Below, one piece after another: positions 50,130 through 56,053 of a stretch of 56,053 nucleotides of DNA. The translations under genes were made by a program, and so were the position numbers. The stretch covers positions 1 through 56,053 of the forward strand of contig JAUNRX010000007.1 in NCBI GenBank assembly GCA_030539495.1, given 5' to 3'. Source of the stretch: a bacterium (GTDB taxonomy: Bacteria; Bacillota; Clostridia; Lachnospirales; Lachnospiraceae). Each line of letters starts with the position of its first letter. Position 1 is the stretch's first letter. Under the pieces are notes generated by a model that was given only the letters and a program-made list of their open reading frames with translations, searched no databases and was not told the origin of the DNA.

Positions 50130-51899
50130 TTATCGATAATTTTGTACCATAAGTTGTATTGTCTGAACTCCATTGTACTCATTAATGTCTGGATAAAATA
50201 CCATATCAAGGTATACCGGACTGGCAAATCCGCCGTATAACGCCCTTAAACCATCTTCTCCATATTTACGGATTACTGTCTCTTCAAATCCATCTACATT
50301 CGAAAAGATCATCGCTGTAAATCTAGCAGAAACTTGATCATCATCCACTACTGTCATCTTTAAAACATTTTTATTTTTACCGATAACGGAAGCTTTTATT
50401 ACATGAACATTACGTAATGCAAATAATGGCTTTGTATTTCCTTTTCCATAAGGCTCTAATAAGCCTATTTCATGAATTAATTTATAATCAATCGCAGGAA
50501 GTGGAAGCTGCATATCGATCGACACCTTTGGTATCATTTCATCGTCAGTTAAAGTCGTACATTCATTTAAACGACATCTTAATACATCAATATCTTCTTC
50601 CGCAAGAGATAATCCTGCTGCCATTGGATGTCCACCAAACTTGGTAAGTAAATCTTTGCATTTTGTAAGTTCTTCGAACATATTGTACTCTTCAATGGAT
50701 CTGGCACTCCCCTTAACGCCTTCGTGAGCTTTTGTAAGCACAATTGTCGGCTTATGGTAACGCTCTTTTAGACGGCCTGCAATAATACCTGCTAAACTTT
50801 CATGACAGCTTGGTAAGTACACGACTAATACCTTATCATCCTGATTTTCAGACTCCTCAATCTTAAGGATTGCTTCCTCCACTCCATTGATTGTCATTTC
50901 TTTACGGTCATCATTTAATTCTTTTAGCTCTTTCGCAAGTGCCTTTGCAAATTCTTTATCCTTACTTAAGAATAGCTGGAGTGCAAGTTTAGCACTTTCC
51001 AAACGTCCGGATGCATTGATACATGGTCCGATTACAAATCCCAAATGGTATACTGCAATCTTCTTTCCTGTAATTCCAGTTGCATCAATTAACGCCTGAA
51101 GTCCAAGATTTGTTGTCTTATTAATTCGATCTAAACCATAATATACAATATCACGATTTTCATTTGTAAGATCCATAACGTCACATACCGTTGCAATCGC
51201 TGCAAACTCTAACAGCTCGTCCATAGCAGATGATGGTACTCCCATAACACTATATAAGTACTCTACTAATTTATAAGCAACGACACCACCGCAGATCCCT
51301 TCAAATGGATACTCACAGTCATGTTGTTTTGGATTTACCACAGCATCTGCTGCCGGAAGGATAAAGGTTCTTTCTCCATCTTCTGCTTCCACAAATGGAA
51401 TATCATGATGATCTGTAATAATTACAGTAAGTCCTTTTTCTTTGGCATGCTTTACCTGCTCAATGGCAGCAATTCCATTATCGCAAGTAATAATCGTATC
51501 AATGCCATCAGCAATTGCCGCATCAATAATAGAAATGTTAATTCCATATCCATCTTTGATTCGTTCTGGAATTTCAAAATCCACGTTAGCTCCGCAACGG
51601 GAAAGTCCAGTATATAAAATATACGTAGACATTACACCATCCACATCATAGTCGCCCACAATACGGACCTTACTTCCATCTGCAATTTTATCTTTAAGGA
51701 TTTCACAAGCTTCCTTCATACCCTTCATAAGTTCTGGCTTATGAAGATGAGTTAAGGATGGATGTAAATATGCCTTTAACTCTTCATTACTCTTTATTTC
51801 TCTATTTACAACAAGTTTGGCAAGAATTTCACTGATGCCAAATGTTTGTGCAATTACTTTAAAATTTGCTTTTTTATTTTTTAAAAACCACTTTTCCAT
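50130..51899 (-). CDS. recJ: Single-stranded-DNA-specific exonuclease RecJ
   Basis: This 589-residue DHH-family nuclease degrades single-stranded DNA 5' to 3' in recombination and repair. GDYDVDGVMST, TCDNGIAA and TDHHDIP supply the metal-binding aspartates and histidines of the DHH domain. GGHPMAAG near 420 is the DHHA1 signature, followed by the RecJ OB domain. The length fits the RecJ core without the C-terminal extension seen in Bacillus. It is the gene before apt on the same strand. Confidence 0.95.
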   Translation of the reverse strand: MEKWFLKNKKANFKVIAQTFGISEILAKLVVNREIKSNEELKAYLHPSLTHLHKPELMKGMKEACEILKDKIADGSKVRIVGDYDVDGVMSTYILYTGLSRCGANVDFEIPERIKDGYGINISIIDAAIADGIDTIITCDNGIAAIEQVKHAKEKGLTVIITDHHDIPFVEAEDGERTFILPAADAVVNPKQHDCEYPFEGICGGVVAYKLVEYLYSVMGVPSSAMDELLEFAAIATVCDVMDLTNENRDIVYYGLDRINKTTNLGLQALIDATGITGKKIAVYHLGFVIGPCINASGRLESAKLALQLFLSKDKEFAKALAKELKELNDDRKEMTINGVEEAILKIEESENQDDKVLVVYLPSCHESLAGIIAGRLKERYHKPTIVLTKAHEGVKGSARSIEEYNMFEELTKCKDLLTKFGGHPMAAGLSLAEEDIDVLRCRLNECTTLTDDEMIPKVSIDMQLPLPAIDYKLIHEIGLLEPYGKGNTKPLFALRNVHVIKASVIGKNKNVLKMTVVDDDQVSARFTAMIFSNVDGFEETVIRKYGEDGLRALYGGFASPVYLDMVFYPDINEYNGVQTIQLMVQNYR

Positions 51900-52000
51900 A
51901 TCGCGTTTCCTCTCAAGTGCAATGTTAACGTATCAAAAATACATGCAACAAAATATAAATATACTGCATTTTAAAGAAAAAGTAAAAGGGAACTTTCTTC

Positions 52001-53140
52001 CTAGCTTATTTGATCCAACTCCTCTATTCTTTCCTTTAAATAATCTAACAATCCCTTTTCAAGAATCGCTTCTCCATAATAAGGAGCCTTTGCTGCTGTC
52101 TCAGCTCCCATCTTGTAGCACTTTAAGGCCGTAATAAAATCGTGATTATAATACATTTCATACGCCATCTGTACCCTATAGCTTGACACTTCATACTTCA
52201 TTGCCTTTAAATACTTTTGCGTTTCCTTTGTATAGAATTGTTCAACCACTTCTCTTCTATTTTCGCCAACCAACTCTAAGAATGCCATCTCTACAGAAGC
52301 TCCCTGTTTATGAATGCCGTTCAAATTCTCTTTATTGTTATAAATCAATTCGACATACTCCCTTGCCCCTGCAAAGTCCCTTCTGTTATAAAGCATATTG
52401 ATTGTGTAAGTTAATTTGATCATGGTAAAGGAATTTACTTCTTCCTTTTCCTTGTCAAACACGAATTTCTCTTGGTCCATCTCATCCCACGTTTTCCCCT
52501 TTGCAAGCTGGGCTACGACATAAAGCTGTAAATAAAGATATCTTAGCTTTTCAGGATGACGATGGCAGTTTCGTAAATTACATCCATCACTCACCCCTTT
52601 TTCAGAATAAGGAACACCGTTTGTAATTGCAAGAAATATACCAACTACAATACACATAGTAAAGAAAAAGCGAACATAATAATTCGTAGTAACCGCATTC
52701 ACTGCCAGGGAAATAATAATCAATAGCAGATTAAACAACACGCCACCAAGATTGTACCAGACATAAGGCATCTTTCCATCCCCTCGCTCCGGTGGTTCTA
52801 ACAATGCCTGCCCCATAGTTCCAGGAACACTATAGCGTTTTAATGCAATCCCCTTCTCTTTCTTCTGAATGACAAAGGAAAGAAAACGATACGAGATAAA
52901 ACGATATCCTGTAAGCAATCCAAATACCACATGCCCCAGCTCATGGAATGCAATATGTATAAGCAGTGTAATAAATATACACAAATACAATAATACCAAA
53001 GACACTCCTATATTTAATTCAACCCCATCTGAAAACCCCAGCTGGAATTGATCAAGGCCAATTAAAATTACAGCCATTCCCAATCCACCGCCAAGTGCAC
53101 CGACAGCACCAAGCGCAATATTTTTTAATATCTTTTTCAT
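52001..53140 (-). CDS. M50-family (site-2-protease-like) membrane protein
   Basis: This 379-residue protein has a hydrophobic N-terminal half with about five membrane segments and a soluble helical C-terminal half (about 225-379) that may form TPR-like repeats. HELGH at about 66-70 is the zinc-binding motif of M50 intramembrane metalloproteases. The usual LDG motif is not obvious (NGVPYSEKGVSDG near 180 is the nearest segment), so activity is uncertain. Members cleave membrane-anchored substrates such as anti-sigma factors. It lies between recJ and secDF, with no obvious substrate gene adjacent. Confidence 0.7.
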   Translation of the reverse strand: MKKILKNIALGAVGALGGGLGMAVILIGLDQFQLGFSDGVELNIGVSLVLLYLCIFITLLIHIAFHELGHVVFGLLTGYRFISYRFLSFVIQKKEKGIALKRYSVPGTMGQALLEPPERGDGKMPYVWYNLGGVLFNLLLIIISLAVNAVTTNYYVRFFFTMCIVVGIFLAITNGVPYSEKGVSDGCNLRNCHRHPEKLRYLYLQLYVVAQLAKGKTWDEMDQEKFVFDKEKEEVNSFTMIKLTYTINMLYNRRDFAGAREYVELIYNNKENLNGIHKQGASVEMAFLELVGENRREVVEQFYTKETQKYLKAMKYEVSSYRVQMAYEMYYNHDFITALKCYKMGAETAAKAPYYGEAILEKGLLDYLKERIEELDQIS

Positions 53141-53194
53141 TCTTTCCTCCTAGTAAAGGCAAAGCATCACTTTGGCTCGTTGTTCACGTAAATC

Positions 53195-53232
53195 AAAAAG
53201 GTTGAAGCAATGCATAATGCACTGCTCCAACC
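53195..53232 (-). terminator. Terminator of secDF
   Basis: On the minus strand GGTTG-AGCAGTGCAT pairs with ATGCATTGCT-CAACC (small mismatches), followed by five T residues. Confidence 0.8.
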
Positions 53233-53252
53233 CATTTTATAATTACTTATGC

Positions 53253-55403
53253 TTACGCACTAATTTTCTTTTTACCAACTCTAGTCTTTAAGATATACCA
53301 TAAAGAACCTGTGATACAGATGGATGAGTATCCACCACCAATGATACCTACCATTAATGGTAATGCGAATTCACGTAAGTCTGTAACACCAAAGATATAA
53401 AGAACAAATACCATGATAAATGTTGTTAAGGAAGTATAAATACTTCTTGTAAATGTTTGAGAAATACTTTGGTTTACAACATCACGTAATCCTTCACGAT
53501 TTCTATTACCTTTATAGTTTTCACGAATTCTATCGAAGATAACGATTGTCGCATTGATTGAGTAACCTACGATTGTAAGGATACATGCGATAAACGTATT
53601 ACCAACGGATAATCCTCTGAGTACAGCATAAACAGTTACTACGATCATAACGTCATGAAGTAATGCAATTACAGCTGCAGAACCGAAACGAATATCTTTG
53701 AAACGGATCCAGATATAAAGCAACATAAATACAGCTGCCACTAATACAGCTTGTACTGCTTTTGTCTTTTGATCATTACTGATTGTTGAAGAAATACTTG
53801 TAAAGCTGATTTGATCTTGATCTACTTTATAAGTATCTACGAACATCTTAGATAATGCTTCTTGTTTGTCTGCATCAAGTAATGTTGTCTTGATGTTGAA
53901 TTGGTTTCCTTGATCTACTTTGGAGATTTGAGGAACCTCACCAACTACTGCTTGAACAGAATCACTTACTTTATTCTTTAATTCTTCTGTACATTCTTCT
54001 TTCATTGTTACTTGAGTTCCTGTACCACCTTTGAAATCAAGGCCGAAGTTTAAGATATCGGAACCGTTTGCTTTATGGAATACCATAGAGCCAATACCAA
54101 CTAAGATAATCACACCGGAAATAGCAGCAAATTTGCCAAAGTTTCCAACGTAGTTTCTTGTTTTGTATTCTTTTACTTGACCATAAAGAGTTTCCTTTGT
54201 AAGACCTAAAGTAAAGAATGCATTTAAGATAAATTTAGTTACTACTAATGCAGTAAACATGGATAAAATAATACCGATTGCTAATGTCTGAGCAAATCCT
54301 CTGATTGTACCTGTACCGATAAAGTAAAGAACTGCTGCAGCGATTAATGTTGTAATGTTACCATCCACGATTGCGGATAACGCTTTTTCAAAACCTAATT
54401 TGATAGCGGAACGAACTGTCTTTCCTTTACCAATTTCCTCTTTGATACGAGTAAAGATGATAACGTTGGCATCTACTGCCATACCAATGGAAAGGATGAT
54501 ACCTGCAACACCAGGTAATGTTAACGTGATATTTAAACCATTTAAAGCAAGAAGTACTAATAATACATAGATTACTAATGCAATACTAGATGCTAAACCT
54601 GGAATACGGTATACAACGATCATAAATGCTAATACAATAAGGAAACCGATTACACCGGCAAATAAACTCTTTTCAAGAGCATTAGAACCTAATTTCGCAC
54701 CAACTACTTGTGTACTTACTTGTTCTAATGTAACAGGTAATGCACCAATGTTGATGTTAGTTGCTAATTCTTTTGCTTCTTCTAATGTTTCTTGACCTTC
54801 AATGTAACATTCTCCACCTGTTATTGCTGATTTAACTGTTGGAGATGAAATATCTTTTCCATCATAAAAAATGTGGATTGCTTTACCAATATTAGCAGAT
54901 GTTGCTTCTGCAAACTTCTTAGCGCCTTCTTCATTAAATACTAATTGAACTACGTTTTGATTTACGCCTTGTTCATTAGTCTGAGTAACACCTTTTGCAC
55001 TCTTAATGTCAGAACCAGTACATACAACTGTTCCATCATCTAATTGAAATTCTAATTTTGCAGGCTTACCTAATGTTTCAAGAACTTTCTTGGCATCATT
55101 TTCACCTGGAATATCTACAGTGATTCTATTCTCACCTACTAAGTACACGTCTGATTCAACAGAAAAGCCTTGTACACGTTGTTTCAGCTTTTCTAACGCT
55201 AAATTCATATCTTCGTTAGATACATTATCTTCTTTTGCTTGATAAGTGATACTAACACCACCGGCAAGATCAAGTCCAAGGTTAATGTTATTCACTTGAC
55301 CACGATGCCATTTACCAATACCTAAGGTAATGATCGCAGTAAGTGCTCCAATTACAGCAACTATACAAACTAATTGCAGTAACCCCTTCTTTTTGTTTTT
55401 CAT
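53253..55403 (-). CDS. secDF: Fused SecD-SecF protein-export membrane protein
   Basis: This 716-residue protein joins SecD and SecF in one chain, each with about six membrane segments. Together they use the proton or sodium gradient to help preproteins leave the Sec channel. NLGLDLAGGVSITYQ is the SecD start, and the periplasmic P1 region spans about 60-235. AVDANVIIFTRIKEEI is SecD motif D4, FGLDFKGGTG opens SecF, and GYSINATIVIFDRIRENY is the SecF counterpart. The fused form is usual in many Firmicutes. AAAGGAG precedes the ATG. Confidence 0.96.
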   Translation of the reverse strand: MKNKKKGLLQLVCIVAVIGALTAIITLGIGKWHRGQVNNINLGLDLAGGVSITYQAKEDNVSNEDMNLALEKLKQRVQGFSVESDVYLVGENRITVDIPGENDAKKVLETLGKPAKLEFQLDDGTVVCTGSDIKSAKGVTQTNEQGVNQNVVQLVFNEEGAKKFAEATSANIGKAIHIFYDGKDISSPTVKSAITGGECYIEGQETLEEAKELATNINIGALPVTLEQVSTQVVGAKLGSNALEKSLFAGVIGFLIVLAFMIVVYRIPGLASSIALVIYVLLVLLALNGLNITLTLPGVAGIILSIGMAVDANVIIFTRIKEEIGKGKTVRSAIKLGFEKALSAIVDGNITTLIAAAVLYFIGTGTIRGFAQTLAIGIILSMFTALVVTKFILNAFFTLGLTKETLYGQVKEYKTRNYVGNFGKFAAISGVIILVGIGSMVFHKANGSDILNFGLDFKGGTGTQVTMKEECTEELKNKVSDSVQAVVGEVPQISKVDQGNQFNIKTTLLDADKQEALSKMFVDTYKVDQDQISFTSISSTISNDQKTKAVQAVLVAAVFMLLYIWIRFKDIRFGSAAVIALLHDVMIVVTVYAVLRGLSVGNTFIACILTIVGYSINATIVIFDRIRENYKGNRNREGLRDVVNQSISQTFTRSIYTSLTTFIMVFVLYIFGVTDLREFALPLMVGIIGGGYSSICITGSLWYILKTRVGKKKISA

Positions 55404-55445
55404 CTTTTTGTCTCCTTTAATTCATATTTCCCTTTTATAAAGGTA

Positions 55446-55485
55446 TATGTGGTAACTAACATCAGTTCAAGTTAGCTACCACATA
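55446..55485 (-). promoter_or_regulatory. Strong hairpin in the secDF leader
   Basis: TATGTGGTAGCTAAC pairs with GTTAGTTACCACATA (15 bases, one wobble) around a ten-base loop. It lacks a T run on either strand, so it is not a simple terminator. It lies between the secDF promoter and start. Confidence 0.6.
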
Positions 55486-55511
55486 TTGGTTCTAAATGAC
55501 GATATAGACTT

Positions 55512-55540
55512 ATTTTACTTCTTTTTTATACGTCTGTCCA
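55512..55540 (-). promoter_or_regulatory. Promoter of secDF
   Basis: TGGACA (55535-55540) and TAAAAT (55512-55517) are 17 bases apart on the minus strand, giving a leader of about 100 bases. Confidence 0.6.
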
Positions 55541-55613
55541 CTTTTAGAACCTGTAAAGTTCAACAATTTTTCTAAAAATTATTATTAAAAATGACTATTA
55601 TCATCGATTTTTA

Positions 55614-56053
55614 TTATTCTTCGTCGAAAGTCTCTGCAACTTTAATCATAATTGCACTTTCTACACGTTTTCTTTGTAATTTACATCCAATTTCATATGG
55701 CTTATTAATTGTACCATTGAAGTTGTAAGAGTTTGCTGCACATCCACCGCTACAATAGAATTTTGCGAAACAATGTTTACAATCATCTTTTGTATAAACG
55801 TTACAACATTTGAATTCATCTTGAAGTTCTGGAGTATTAATTCCTTCGAATACAGTTCCCATTTTGTATTCTTCAGTACCAACGAATTGGTGACATGGGT
55901 ATAAATCACCCCAAGGAGTTACTGCAAGGTATTCAATTCCTGAACCACAGCCGGATAAACGTTTATAAACGCAAGGACCACCAGTAAGATCAAGCATAAA
56001 GTGGAAGAAGTTAAATCCGTTGCCTTCTTTTTTACGTTTGATCATTTCTTTTG
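55614..56053 (-). CDS. scfB: SCIFF peptide radical-SAM maturase, C-terminal part (runs off the right edge)
   Basis: Only the last 146 or so residues are in the window, and the frame continues past 56053. They match the SPASM-type C-terminus of the radical-SAM enzyme that forms thioether bonds in the six-cysteine SCIFF peptide. Visible pieces are FNFFHFMLDLTGGPC, RLSGCGSGIEYLAVTPWGD, LYPCHQFVG and the cluster CNVYTKDDCKHCFAKFYCSGGC. These cysteines would hold the auxiliary 4Fe-4S clusters. The peptide gene scfA, usually just upstream, lies outside the window. The ATG at 56045 is internal and not the true start. Confidence 0.88.
   Translation of the reverse strand, partial: KEMIKRKKEGNGFNFFHFMLDLTGGPCVYKRLSGCGSGIEYLAVTPWGDLYPCHQFVGTEEYKMGTVFEGINTPELQDEFKCCNVYTKDDCKHCFAKFYCSGGCAANSYNFNGTINKPYEIGCKLQRKRVESAIMIKVAETFDEE

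Overview
The window looks like chromosome from a low-GC anaerobic Firmicute, most likely a Lachnospiraceae-type clostridium. The basis is A+T-rich intergenic DNA, sigma-A promoters, strong AGGAGG ribosome sites, an anaerobic coproporphyrinogen dehydrogenase (HemZ), a radical-SAM SCIFF maturase and the gene order secDF - M50 - recJ - apt - relA - MBL - hemZ - HD - hisS - aspS. No tRNA, rRNA, CRISPR array, integrase or transposase was seen.

Layout. Positions 1-12 kb: split transketolase, an M18 aminopeptidase, a PAS-only protein, upp, galM, a PAS-EAL protein with a decayed EAL domain, and a RACo-type corrinoid reactivator with a MetH-activation-like partner. 12-13.3 kb: cold-shock protein, DUF1294 and haemolysin-III proteins. 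13.5-18.6 kb (+ strand): a five-gene cassette (MptE/DUF115 protein, CMP-sugar synthetase-like, DRE-TIM aldolase, KdsC-like phosphatase, CDP-glycerol-transferase/MptE fusion) that looks like a pathway to make and attach an unusual CMP-activated keto-deoxy acid. 18.6-19.9 kb: a DUF1062 gene and a CD3324-type HTH gene, each behind a matching short-ORF leader. 19.9-22.7 kb: a Ni/Co ECF transporter divergent from a CsoR/RcnR-like protein. 22.8-24.4 kb: a MATE exporter with a structured leader.

24.4-34.4 kb (- strand): one catabolic block of ABC importer (ATPase, two permeases, binding protein), dihydropyrimidinase, a dihydropyrimidine-dehydrogenase-like Fe-S/FMN protein, an M20 carbamoyl-amidohydrolase, a cytidylate-kinase-like protein and a PucR regulator. 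Together they would import a pyrimidine-like compound and degrade it reductively to a beta-amino acid. The binding protein appears circularly permuted, and the operon leader holds two tandem intrinsic terminators. 34.4-40.5 kb: HAD phosphatase, Tag glycosylase, a DUF4846 lipoprotein, a 2Fe-2S protein with a His/Cys-rich tail, a 49-residue ORF coupled to a UMF1 transporter, and an orphan GHKL kinase. 40.8-56 kb: housekeeping genes, with an unusual array of six hairpins between apt and relA.

The strongest candidates for something new are the twin uORF leaders at 19.2-19.85 kb, the ulosonic-acid-like cassette at 13.5-18.6 kb and the permuted binding protein at 30.5-31.6 kb. All functions are inferred by reading the sequence. 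No database search was run.
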